DNA of 6,309 nt. It comes from Deltaproteobacteria bacterium. Its GTDB lineage: Bacteria > Desulfobacterota > Desulfobulbia > Desulfobulbales > BM004. Shown piece after piece: positions 1-6,309 of this stretch. The position numbers were made by a program, and so were the translations under genes. Under the pieces are notes generated by a model that had not been told where the DNA came from, searched no databases, and saw only the letters and a list, made by a program, of their open reading frames with translations. The stretch is from contig JAFDBU010000041.1 of assembly GCA_019313095.1 (NCBI GenBank), forward strand, positions 1 through 6,309, read 5' to 3'. The first letter of the stretch is position 1. Every line of letters starts with the position of its first letter.

Positions 1-3
1 AAA

Positions 4-19
4 ATTCTTGGCAAAGAAT
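4..19 (+). repeat. Small hairpin upstream of atpD
   Basis: ATTCTT (4-9) and AAGAAT (14-19) form a perfect 6-bp stem around a GGCA loop, just ahead of the atpD ribosome binding site. It has no U-tract, so it is not a terminator. It could be a minor intercistronic RNA structure between the preceding ATP synthase gene (outside the window) and atpD, or chance. Confidence 0.25.
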
Positions 20-26
20 ACACCCT

Positions 27-1468
<1,442 letters not shown>

Positions 1469-1508
1469 GTTGCAACCCCCATTGATATTGCGGATGTAAG
1501 GAAAGAAC

Positions 1509-1925
1509 ATGGCTGAAAAAATTAAACTTGAAGTGGTTACTCCCAAGGGGGCGATAATCAGCGATGCTGTTGATATTGTCACTGCTCCCGGTTTTGCCGG
1601 TGAATTCGGAGTGCTGGCCAATCATGCCCCCTTTTTAAGTACCATAAAAGTAGGCACTCTCCGCTATAAAAAGGATGGTACCGAAGAGGAACTTATGATC
1701 AGCGGCGGTTTCTGTGAGGTTTCCAGTAATAAGATTACCTTTCTCGTAGAATCTGCCGAACGCGGTCGTGAAATTGATGTTGACCGTGCTCTGCGCGCCA
1801 AGGAACGTGCGGAGAAGAGATTGCTGCAGGCCAGACAGCAACAGGAAAAAATTGATCGGACCAGGGCGGAAGCGGCTCTGCAGAGAGCCTTGGCCAGATT
1901 GCGTATTGCCGAACGCCAAAAGTGA
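1509..1925 (+). CDS. atpC: F1F0 ATP synthase epsilon subunit
   Basis: Central-stalk subunit that couples the c-ring and gamma to the catalytic head and can inhibit ATP hydrolysis. The 138-residue product has the normal two parts. The N-terminal beta-sandwich (about 3-85) contains the conserved stretch around [21 protein letters not shown] (25-44) and the ISGGF turn (64-68). The C-terminal charged helical hairpin (about 88-136) is rich in Arg, Glu, Ala and Gln. At the start of the hairpin, IDVDRA (89-94) fits the I/L-D-x-x-R-A motif that binds ATP in some bacterial epsilon subunits; whether this one binds ATP cannot be told. AAGGAAAG (1498-1505) serves as ribosome binding site. The gene is cotranscribed with atpD and followed by an intrinsic terminator. 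Confidence 0.98.
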   Translation: MAEKIKLEVVTPKGAIISDAVDIVTAPGFAGEFGVLANHAPFLSTIKVGTLRYKKDGTEEELMISGGFCEVSSNKITFLVESAERGREIDVDRALRAKERAEKRLLQARQQQEKIDRTRAEAALQRALARLRIAERQK

Positions 1926-1936
1926 TTAAAATAGAC

Positions 1937-1965
1937 TTGCAATAGCAAAATCAGAAGTTTTAAAT
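1937..1965 (+). promoter_or_regulatory. Possible sigma-70-type promoter for the downstream flavoprotein gene
   Basis: TTGCAA (1937-1942) and TTAAAT (1960-1965) are separated by 17 bases and each match the sigma-70 hexamers at four of six positions. Transcription from here would begin inside the left arm of the atp terminator, so the new transcript would not form that hairpin. This is a weak consensus in AT-rich DNA, proposed because the gene at 2040 otherwise has only about 45 bases after the terminator to carry a promoter. Confidence 0.25.
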
Positions 1966-1995
1966 AAAGGCCGTCCTTAGGGGCGGCCTTTTTTT
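1966..1995 (+). terminator. Rho-independent terminator of the atp operon
   Basis: GGCCGTCC (1969-1976) pairs with GGGCGGCC (1981-1988), with one G-U pair, around a TTAG loop. AAA on the left extends the stem by pairing into the run of seven T (1989-1995). It lies 40 bases after the atpC stop. The A-rich flank before the stem would also give a weaker terminator reading leftwards. Confidence 0.95.
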
Positions 1996-2027
1996 CAGTT
2001 ATTGGACCAATGGAGGGGGAACCACCA

Positions 2028-2034
2028 GAGGAGG
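2028..2034 (+). promoter_or_regulatory. Ribosome binding site deciding the flavoprotein start
   Basis: GAGGAGG lies 5 bases upstream of the ATG at 2040. The alternative in-frame ATG at 2010 is preceded by TTATTGGACCA, with no Shine-Dalgarno match, and would translate this site as Glu codons. The start at 2040 is therefore preferred. Confidence 0.85.
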
Positions 2035-2039
2035 AACAG

Positions 2040-3464
2040 ATGAAACCCAAAGAACGACTTGCCATTCCCAGGCAGAAAGCTGAAGAACTAGCAGTTGCTG
2101 AGCGCATTACCAACTTTGACGAAGTAACATTCGGTTTCGACGAAGAAACTGCCATTAAGGAGGCCAACCGCTGTTTGCAGTGCAAAAAACCACCATGCAG
2201 GGATGGCTGCCCGATCCATAATGATATACCAGGATTTATCCGTTTGCTCCGCGAGAAAAAATTTGAAGAGGGCTACTGGAAGGACAGGGAAACAAATTCG
2301 ATTCCGGCCGTCTGTTCCAGGGTCTGTCCGCATGAATTTCAATGCGAGGGCTCCTGCATCAGGGGCAAAAAAGGCGACCCGGTGGCTATCGGCATGCTGG
2401 AGCGTTTTCTAGTGGACTGGATGGTGGCAAACAAGAAAAACATGCTCAAACCGTGTGCCATGCCCAAAGGCAGAAAGGTGGCCATCGTCGGTTCCGGGCC
2501 TGCGGGCATGACTTGTGCTTTCAATCTCGCCCATGAAGGGTATCAGTGTACTATTTTTGAAAGCTTGCCTGCCTTTGGCGGCATGCTGACTGTAGGCATC
2601 CCGGCTTATCGGCTGCCCCGTGATGTTATAAACGCCGAGTTTGACGCCCTGGTCAACTGCGGTGTTGAAATAGTCAATAACATTACCATCGGCAAGGATA
2701 AAACTCTGACACAATTGAAAGAAGATGGCTACGAGGCTGTTTTTGTCGGTATCGGAGCTCATGCCAGCCGAAAATTGGGTATTGAGGGTGAAGACCTTCA
2801 AGGTGTTATGCACGGGGTTGATTATCTTCGCCGAGTGAACCTGGGAGAATCCCTCAACCTTGGTCCCAATGTTGTCGTGGTGGGAGGCGGCAACGTTGCC
2901 ATCGACGTGGCAAGAACAGCACTGCGTACAGGCTCAGACAAGGTTTTTATCCTTTACCGCAGGACCAAGAAGGAAATGCCCGCTTCCCAGGCGGAAATCC
3001 ATCACTTGGAAGAGGAAGGAGTCAAAATAGAATTTCTGGCGGCACCGGTGAAAATACATGGAGATAAAGGCAGGTTGACTAAAATTGAATGTATCCGCAT
3101 GGAACTGGGTGAATGCGATGCATCGGGCCGCTGCCGCCCGGTGCCTGTTGCCGATTCCAACTTTATGATAAAAGCGGATGCAATTATCCCGGCCATCAGC
3201 CAGGATGTTCAACATATGGCAGAATCAGACGTCAAGCTCGGCCTTTCCCGCTGGAAGACATTTGAAGTGGATGAAATAACTATGCAGACCTCGGTTGATT
3301 GGATATTCGCGGGCGGAGATGCTGTTTTAGGCCCTCAGACTGCGGCAAAAGCTGCCTATCAGGGTAAAGAGGCTGCTGAATCGATCATCCGTTTTCTGGA
3401 AGGCAGGGACCTAAAGGAGGGGAGAATCCCGGAACCCGAAGAGACGGAAGAAAGCAAAGAGTAA
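2040..3464 (+). CDS. NADPH-dependent glutamate synthase small-chain / NfnB / SudA family flavoprotein
   Basis: FAD- and NAD(P)H-binding iron-sulfur oxidoreductase of the family that includes the glutamate synthase small chain, sulfide dehydrogenase SudA and the large subunit NfnB of bifurcating NADH-dependent ferredoxin:NADP+ oxidoreductase. In the 474-residue product, an N-terminal domain carries eight cysteines for two [4Fe-4S] clusters: C45, C48, C53, C57 (CLQCKKPPCRDGCP) and C92, C96, C102, C106. Then come the FAD-binding GSGPAG (151-156), the NAD(P)-binding VVVGGGNVAIDVAR (about 279-292) followed by YRRTKKEMPA, and the C-terminal FAD motif FAGGDAVLGPQTAAKAA (about 423-439). The length matches stand-alone members rather than fusions. 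Upstream is the atp terminator, and neither a glutamate synthase large chain nor NfnA/SudB is in the window. The family is certain; the exact reaction (glutamate synthesis, NADPH/ferredoxin exchange or sulfide/polysulfide chemistry) is not settled. Confidence 0.93.
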   Translation: MKPKERLAIPRQKAEELAVAERITNFDEVTFGFDEETAIKEANRCLQCKKPPCRDGCPIHNDIPGFIRLLREKKFEEGYWKDRETNSIPAVCSRVCPHEFQCEGSCIRGKKGDPVAIGMLERFLVDWMVANKKNMLKPCAMPKGRKVAIVGSGPAGMTCAFNLAHEGYQCTIFESLPAFGGMLTVGIPAYRLPRDVINAEFDALVNCGVEIVNNITIGKDKTLTQLKEDGYEAVFVGIGAHASRKLGIEGEDLQGVMHGVDYLRRVNLGESLNLGPNVVVVGGGNVAIDVARTALRTGSDKVFILYRRTKKEMPASQAEIHHLEEEGVKIEFLAAPVKIHGDKGRLTKIECIRMELGECDASGRCRPVPVADSNFMIKADAIIPAISQDVQHMAESDVKLGLSRWKTFEVDEITMQTSVDWIFAGGDAVLGPQTAAKAAYQGKEAAESIIRFLEGRDLKEGRIPEPEETEESKE

Positions 3465-3637
3465 GTCTGATTTATATTGAAGATTTACCAGGCTTCTCCA
3501 CTTTATTTTTCCCGCTGCCACATTTAAATAAGCCGAGACAGTTACAGATACGCGTAGCAGGGAATTAGGCATATTTCTTATATAGTCTGATTCCCTGCAA
3601 CAAAGAAGATGAGGCAGCGTCAGCATCTCAAAACAAC
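3465..3637. other. 173-base gap between convergent genes
   Basis: No coding sequence with a plausible start is seen here. The stretch is AT-rich and contains one clear structure, the inverted repeat at 3557-3598. No canonical terminator with a U-tract was found for either the flavoprotein gene on the left or the convergent small gene on the right. Confidence 0.6.
3557..3598. repeat. 14-bp imperfect inverted repeat between convergent genes
   Basis: GCAGGGAAT (3557-3565) and ATTCCCTGC (3590-3598) are perfect complements. The next five bases, TAGGC and GTCTG, extend the stem to 14 bp with two G-U pairs, leaving a 14-base AT-rich loop. There is no T-run on either side, so it is not a standard intrinsic terminator. 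It may still end or stabilise the converging transcripts, or be a protein-binding site or a copy of a dispersed palindromic repeat. Confidence 0.7.
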
Positions 3638-3817
3638 CTAATCGCTGCAGCCGCAGCTCTCAACCTCCGCCCAGCAATCGAAACAGTGTATTCTCCCATC
3701 CTCCTCCCAACTGCATGCCTCAGGCTTTACCTTACTGCCGCACACCTGGCATATTAGATACTCTTGCCCTTTAACCTGCTTTTCCTGCTCTGTATTATCC
3801 TGCTTTTTACTTTTCAT
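3638..3817 (-). CDS. Small cysteine-rich putative zinc-ribbon protein, 59 residues
   Basis: I do not recognise this gene by family name. The 59-residue product starts with a very hydrophilic, Lys/Glu/Gln-rich segment (1-19). A compact Cys-rich region follows: CQVCG (C23, C26), C35, then HCFDCW (C45, C48) and a tail with C55 and C57. The C-x2-C-x18-C-x2-C spacing looks like a zinc ribbon or rubredoxin-like knuckle, and His44 beside C45 is another possible ligand. No signal peptide or membrane segment is present, so it should be cytoplasmic. The frame is open further upstream to 3976, but that extension crosses the hairpin at 3846-3875 and runs through the start of the divergent PilZ gene. The ATG at 3817 is chosen, with only a weak CGGGAAAA ribosome site. 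The gene converges on the flavoprotein gene and diverges from the PilZ gene. The Cys pairing argues that it is real; function is unknown. Confidence 0.62.
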   Translation of the reverse strand: MKSKKQDNTEQEKQVKGQEYLICQVCGSKVKPEACSWEEDGRIHCFDCWAEVESCGCSD

Positions 3818-3845
3818 CGTTTTTCCCGCACTAAATAATCTGTCT

Positions 3846-3875
3846 CCCCCCAAAAAAATATGGCTTTTTGGGGGG
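3846..3875. repeat. C6A5 / T5G6 perfect hairpin in a divergent promoter region
   Basis: CCCCCCAAAAA (3846-3856) and TTTTTGGGGGG (3865-3875) form an 11-bp perfect stem with an 8-base loop (AATATGGC). It lies 28 bases upstream of the minus-strand small gene and 43 bases upstream of the plus-strand PilZ start. The G:C pairs are at the base and no T-run follows on either strand, so it is not a normal terminator. It could sit in the 5' leader of the minus-strand gene as an attenuator or stability element, or act as a DNA site. Confidence 0.75.
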
Positions 3876-3880
3876 TAACC

Positions 3881-3896
3881 TATTATTCTGATAATA
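3881..3896. promoter_or_regulatory. TATTAT-TCTG-ATAATA palindrome, candidate promoter/operator
   Basis: A perfect 6-4-6 palindrome ends 22 bases before the PilZ ATG. GATAAT (3890-3895) matches the sigma-70 -10 box at five of six positions and would place a transcript start near 3902, giving a very short leader with the ribosome site. The same symmetry offers a -10-like TATTAT on the minus strand. No convincing -35 box is seen at the right spacing, so an activator or another sigma factor may be involved. Confidence 0.35.
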
Positions 3897-3905
3897 GAAA
3901 TTTGT

Positions 3906-3911
3906 GAGGAG
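3906..3911 (+). promoter_or_regulatory. Ribosome binding site deciding the PilZ start
   Basis: GAGGAG lies 7 bases before the ATG at 3919. A longer in-frame reading from the GTG at 3904 would place this site inside the coding sequence and has no ribosome site of its own, so the ATG is preferred. Confidence 0.8.
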
Positions 3912-3918
3912 TATACCA

Positions 3919-4344
3919 ATGGCAGCAAGCGCTGAAAATAAAGAGCGCCGGCAGTACACGCGGTCACCTGTTTCAAGCGGCGTGATAGCGGTCCTCATAA
4001 CTTCTTCTCCTGAAGTCATCGGGGCGGTTACCGATATATCTTTGGGAGGCGTCAAGATCACCTACCATAACCCCACAAACAGAAAAATAGATTTTGGCAA
4101 GCTTAAACTTGACCTCATTTCCGACGATCGCCTTGTTGAAACAATTCCCTGCATCAATGCCTGGGACCATGCTTTAGAATCCAGTGAATTTGACGCTGCC
4201 GGAGACCTGCGACAGTGTGGTATCCAATTCGAACCCCTCAACCCAAATCAACTCTTTCTTCTGCGCGGCTTCATAAACCGTTGTGCTCTTGAAACAACTC
4301 TGACCAACAAGCAACCGGAAGTGCCGGAGACCTCCCAGCAGTAG
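3919..4344 (+). CDS. Single-domain PilZ protein (putative c-di-GMP receptor)
   Basis: The 141-residue product carries the two signatures of PilZ domains that bind cyclic di-GMP. One is an N-terminal RxxxR within ERRQYTR (Arg11 and Arg15; Arg10 precedes). The other is DxSxxG in DISLGG (Asp39, Ser41, Gly44), after a gap typical of the fold. The remainder (about 45-125) fits the PilZ beta-barrel, including CGIQFEPLNPNQ and a final helix, and ends in a polar tail. No second domain, signal peptide or membrane segment is present, so it is probably a cytoplasmic adaptor that changes a partner's activity when c-di-GMP is bound. Targets in such proteins include motility, exopolysaccharide and transcription systems. 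None of those genes is nearby, so the output cannot be named. It diverges from the small Cys-rich gene and converges on the SAM hydrolase gene 48 bases away. Confidence 0.85.
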   Translation: MAASAENKERRQYTRSPVSSGVIAVLITSSPEVIGAVTDISLGGVKITYHNPTNRKIDFGKLKLDLISDDRLVETIPCINAWDHALESSEFDAAGDLRQCGIQFEPLNPNQLFLLRGFINRCALETTLTNKQPEVPETSQQ

Positions 4345-4379
4345 ATATTATTCACCCACGCTGATTTCCCGAAGATGTC

Positions 4380-4414
4380 TCTTTATATTATTTTATAAAG
4401 ATATCAATATCTTT
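4380..4414. repeat. Two overlapping AT-rich hairpins at a convergent gene junction
   Basis: TCTTTATA (4380-4387) pairs with TATAAAGA (4394-4401), and AAAGATA (4397-4403) can instead pair with TATCTTT (4408-4414); the two structures share 4397-4401. They lie between the PilZ stop and the last codons of the convergent SAM hydrolase gene. They may act as a weak bidirectional end signal, but the stems are AT-only apart from one pair and lack a long T-run. Confidence 0.35.
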
Positions 4415-5196
4415 TCACCTAGGCCTGAATCAAGAATTTGTAACGCATTACCCTGGTTGACAGCAATCTCAAGATAACCCCTGCTGCCAACTATTGCCAA
4501 CACCTCACCAACTCCTTGGTCAGCATAGGCAGGCTGGACCCCGGTGATTACTGTATCCTTCACTTTTATTTTGACAGTGGTCTTTAGATCACCGTACAGA
4601 TCATCCAGGCTGCTTCCGATTATGTTGGTCTGGAGATTACCGAAATGATCAATGCCGATTACTGCGCCGGTTATGACTCTTTGTCCCCTGTCAATCTCAG
4701 CATCTGCTGTCTCTAGTTTTTTTAATGCCAGTGGAGCAATAACCGGCCCCACAGTTTCCGGATTAAGACCTGCAGCCAGCTCAGCCGCTACCGGGGCCAG
4801 AATATCCCTGCCATGAAACGTACCGCTGACCGGTGAAAGATAATACTGTTCACACTGCACTTCATAGGCTGCCTGAAAATACTTGCTTTTAAGAAAAAGT
4901 CCTAGCACACCGTTGTCAGGTGCCAGGAAGAAATGGTCATCGGCATGCAGCAGGATGAGTTTACGGCTGCTCCCCACTCCGGGATCGACGACTACAAGAT
5001 GAACCGTCCCTGCCGGAAAGAATCTATAAGCTGACCTGATCAGGAAAGCAGCCTGAGGGATATTCTGCCTTTCAATCAGGTGACTCAGGTCAACAATAGC
5101 TACCTCAGGAGTCCGTGTGAGGATAACTCCCTTGATGACGCCGACATACTCATCCGTCAGGCCGAAATCCGTTGTCAGGGTTATAATTCTAGGCAT
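4393..5196 (-). CDS. SAM hydroxide adenosyltransferase (SAM hydrolase, DUF62 family)
   Basis: Member of the family that splits S-adenosylmethionine with water to adenosine and methionine; relatives include the SAM-dependent fluorinases and chlorinases. The 267-residue length is normal. The N-terminal LTTDFG (7-12, Asp10), the VVVDPGVGSSR stretch (Asp71, Arg78), the LAPDNGVL loop (91-98) and FHGRDI (His128) are all present. Asp71, Arg78 and His128 correspond to the Asp-Arg-His water-activating triad described for the hydrolases, so hydrolase rather than halogenase activity is expected. The C-terminal domain contains IDHFGNLQTNI (182-192), also typical. Its start codon overlaps the upstream protease gene by 8 bases (ATGCCTAG), and AGGAAG lies 4 bases ahead of it inside that gene. 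The two are probably translationally coupled. It is a soluble, cytoplasmic enzyme with no signal peptide. The cellular purpose of these hydrolases is poorly understood. Confidence 0.93.
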   Translation of the reverse strand: MPRIITLTTDFGLTDEYVGVIKGVILTRTPEVAIVDLSHLIERQNIPQAAFLIRSAYRFFPAGTVHLVVVDPGVGSSRKLILLHADDHFFLAPDNGVLGLFLKSKYFQAAYEVQCEQYYLSPVSGTFHGRDILAPVAAELAAGLNPETVGPVIAPLALKKLETADAEIDRGQRVITGAVIGIDHFGNLQTNIIGSSLDDLYGDLKTTVKIKVKDTVITGVQPAYADQGVGEVLAIVGSRGYLEIAVNQGNALQILDSGLGEKILISL

Positions 5197-6309
5197 AATT
5201 CTTCCTAGCAGACAGGATATATTTTACCCGCTGCACCAGTGGGGGATGACTGTAATATATAGCAGCATACCAGGGATGCGGATGCAGGTTGGCCAGGTTG
5301 TCCTTACCCAGTTTTATCAGGGCCTTTGCCAAAGGGCCGGGGGATTGTGTCAGCTTTATGGCAAAGTTGTCAGCCTCAACCTCATGACGCCGGGAAAGAT
5401 AGGCCATAAAAGGCTTCAAGGGAAAAAGCACCAGGGAGCCGATAAAGGCTACCAGCAGAAGCTTGCTGTGCATGCTCGGGATGTCAAGCCGGAAAAGCCC
5501 AGCCAGGTAATCAGAATTTGTCAGCCTGTAAGCCGCATAAAATCCAATCAGGGCAAAAATCTGGCTTAATACCAGCATTTTTAAGATATGCTTCTTTTTC
5601 CAATGCCCGGCTTCATGAGCCAGGATGGCTATAATTTCGTCATCCTCATGGTTGGCCAGCAGGGTGTCGAACAGAACAATTCTTTTGACATGGCCGATAC
5701 CGGTAAAATAAGCATTGCTGTGACTCGACCTTTTGGAAGCGTCCATAGTAAAAACCCTGTTGACCTTAAGACCTATCCTGGACATGGTCTCTCTGATGCG
5801 TTCTTCCAGGGTACAGTTTTCAATGGGGCTGAATTTGTTAAACAGAGGCTCAATCACATATGGTGAAACATAAAGCAGAAACAGGCTGAAAAGCAGAACA
5901 AAAATCCAGCCTGCCAGCCACCATGTATCAGGCAAAGTCAGAATCAGCCATAAAATCATGTAAAACAGAAACCCCATGAGCAGGGTATTTACAAGCAGTG
6001 ATTTAAACAGATCCTGAAGCCAGAGCCCTAATGTCTGGTTGGAAAAACCAAAGCGTTTTTCCAGAACAAAAGTGTTAAAAAGGGAAAATGGCAGCTTGAT
6101 AAATGTTTCAGCATAGATAAGGACCAGGAAAAATACGACCCCTGAAGTAACCTGAGACCAGCTGTTGGCTGCAATTTGATTGTTGAGCCAGTTAAGCAGG
6201 CCGCCAAAAAGAAATATGAGGGTTATTCCGGTTGAAACCAAGGCTTCAACTCTGCCGAGTCGGCCATGGGCAACAGTATAATCCCGCATCTTCCCCAGTG
6301 TCACAGCAT
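5189..6309 (-). CDS. M48 (Ste24/CAAX protease 1-like) membrane zinc metalloprotease, N-terminus cut off
   Basis: Integral membrane zinc endopeptidase of the M48A type. Numbering from the in-frame GTG at 6304, the zinc site HEAGH is at 230-234 (Glu231 catalytic), the third zinc ligand is Glu308 in RRHEVEAD with Asp312, and the conserved C-terminal SHPPLVQRV is at 352-360. Six hydrophobic membrane segments are visible, near 22-40, 54-74, 103-123, 129-150, 242-260 and 282-300. About 371 residues are present. Family members usually have a further 30-50 residues before the LGKMRDYTVAHGRLG region, and the frame stays open to the window edge, so the gene very likely continues beyond 6309 and the GTG at 6304 is internal. 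Bacteria generally lack the fungal prenylated substrate, so a role in membrane protein quality control or processing is more likely. The gene overlaps the downstream SAM hydrolase by 8 bases and leads that operon. Confidence 0.93.
   Translation of the reverse strand, partial: AVTLGKMRDYTVAHGRLGRVEALVSTGITLIFLFGGLLNWLNNQIAANSWSQVTSGVVFFLVLIYAETFIKLPFSLFNTFVLEKRFGFSNQTLGLWLQDLFKSLLVNTLLMGFLFYMILWLILTLPDTWWLAGWIFVLLFSLFLLYVSPYVIEPLFNKFSPIENCTLEERIRETMSRIGLKVNRVFTMDASKRSSHSNAYFTGIGHVKRIVLFDTLLANHEDDEIIAILAHEAGHWKKKHILKMLVLSQIFALIGFYAAYRLTNSDYLAGLFRLDIPSMHSKLLLVAFIGSLVLFPLKPFMAYLSRRHEVEADNFAIKLTQSPGPLAKALIKLGKDNLANLHPHPWYAAIYYSHPPLVQRVKYILSARKNYA
5201..5206 (-). promoter_or_regulatory. Ribosome binding site of the SAM hydrolase gene, inside the upstream gene
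   Basis: On the minus strand AGGAAG lies 4 bases before the ATG at 5196 and within the last codons of the M48 protease gene. Ribosomes finishing the protease would free or reuse this site, which fits coupled translation. Confidence 0.7.

Noticed and set aside
2010..2039. Ten-residue N-terminal extension of the flavoprotein from the ATG at 2010
   Set aside because: No ribosome site precedes it, and the extension (MEGEPPEEEQ) is the translation of the GAGGAGG site that serves the ATG at 2040.
1664..2185. 173-codon minus-strand open frame across atpC, the terminator and the flavoprotein start
   Set aside because: It reads through the antisense of two real genes and the atp terminator. Its composition is Ser/Leu-rich shadow-like and no motif is present.
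3464..3592. Nine-base direct repeat AGTCTGATT at 3464-3472 and 3584-3592
   Set aside because: It is short, AT-rich and present only twice; the second copy is part of the inverted repeat, and there is no sign of an insertion or target-site duplication.
3861..3875. Possible sigma-54 promoter (TGGC ... GG) upstream of the PilZ gene
   Set aside because: The -12 element should carry GC ten bases after the -24 GG, but only G residues are there.
3904..3918. GTG start five codons upstream for the PilZ protein
   Set aside because: This reading would translate the GAGGAG ribosome site itself, and the ATG at 3919 is ideally spaced.
3818..3976. 53-residue N-terminal extension of the small Cys-rich protein
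   Set aside because: It would overlap the divergent PilZ start and ribosome site and translate the homopolymer hairpin. The ATG at 3817 gives a compact protein containing all the paired cysteines.
5117..5569. Plus-strand 150-codon open frame opposite the SAM hydrolase/M48 junction
   Set aside because: It is antisense to two genes with clear catalytic motifs and shows no domain or ribosome site of its own.
6302..6309. ATG at 6309-6307 or GTG at 6304 as the true start of the M48 protease
   Set aside because: The ATG is out of frame and reaches TGA after one codon. The GTG would remove N-terminal sequence that family members have, and the frame stays open to the window edge, so the gene is treated as truncated by the window.

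Overview
The window looks like chromosomal housekeeping DNA from an anaerobic deltaproteobacterium-type organism (Desulfobacterota). That placement is an inference from the protein styles: a bacterial F-type ATP synthase beta/epsilon pair, an NfnB/GltA/SudA-type iron-sulfur flavoprotein, a stand-alone PilZ protein, a SAM hydrolase and an M48 membrane protease. Family or genus cannot be fixed by eye. No mobile element, CRISPR array, rRNA or tRNA gene was seen.

Left part (1-1995, + strand): the 3' end of an ATP synthase operon, atpD then atpC, closed by a clear intrinsic terminator. Both proteins are full length with the catalytic motifs in place. The beta subunit has a Cys where the P-loop usually has Val (GGAGCGKT), and a second Cys just before the GERTREG motif.

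Middle-left (2040-3464, + strand): a 474-residue flavoprotein of the glutamate synthase small-chain/NfnB family, without its usual partner subunit in the window. A strong ribosome binding site puts the start at 2040 rather than at the in-frame ATG at 2010. A 173-base gap follows, holding a 14-bp inverted repeat.

Middle (3638-4344): two small divergent genes. A 59-residue cysteine-rich putative zinc-ribbon protein lies on the minus strand and a 141-residue single-domain PilZ (c-di-GMP receptor type) protein on the plus strand. Their shared 101-base promoter region holds an unusual C6A5/T5G6 hairpin and a TATTAT/ATAATA palindrome.

Right part (4393-6309, - strand): an apparent two-gene operon. 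An M48/Ste24-like membrane metalloprotease, cut off at its N-terminus by the window edge, overlaps by 8 bases a SAM hydroxide adenosyltransferase (SAM hydrolase, DUF62). The overlap suggests translational coupling.

I do not see a clearly new multi-gene system. The points most worth following up are the Cys-rich small protein and its hairpin-bearing divergent promoter, the Cys-substituted ATP synthase P-loop, the NfnB-like protein without a visible partner, and the protease/SAM-hydrolase coupling.
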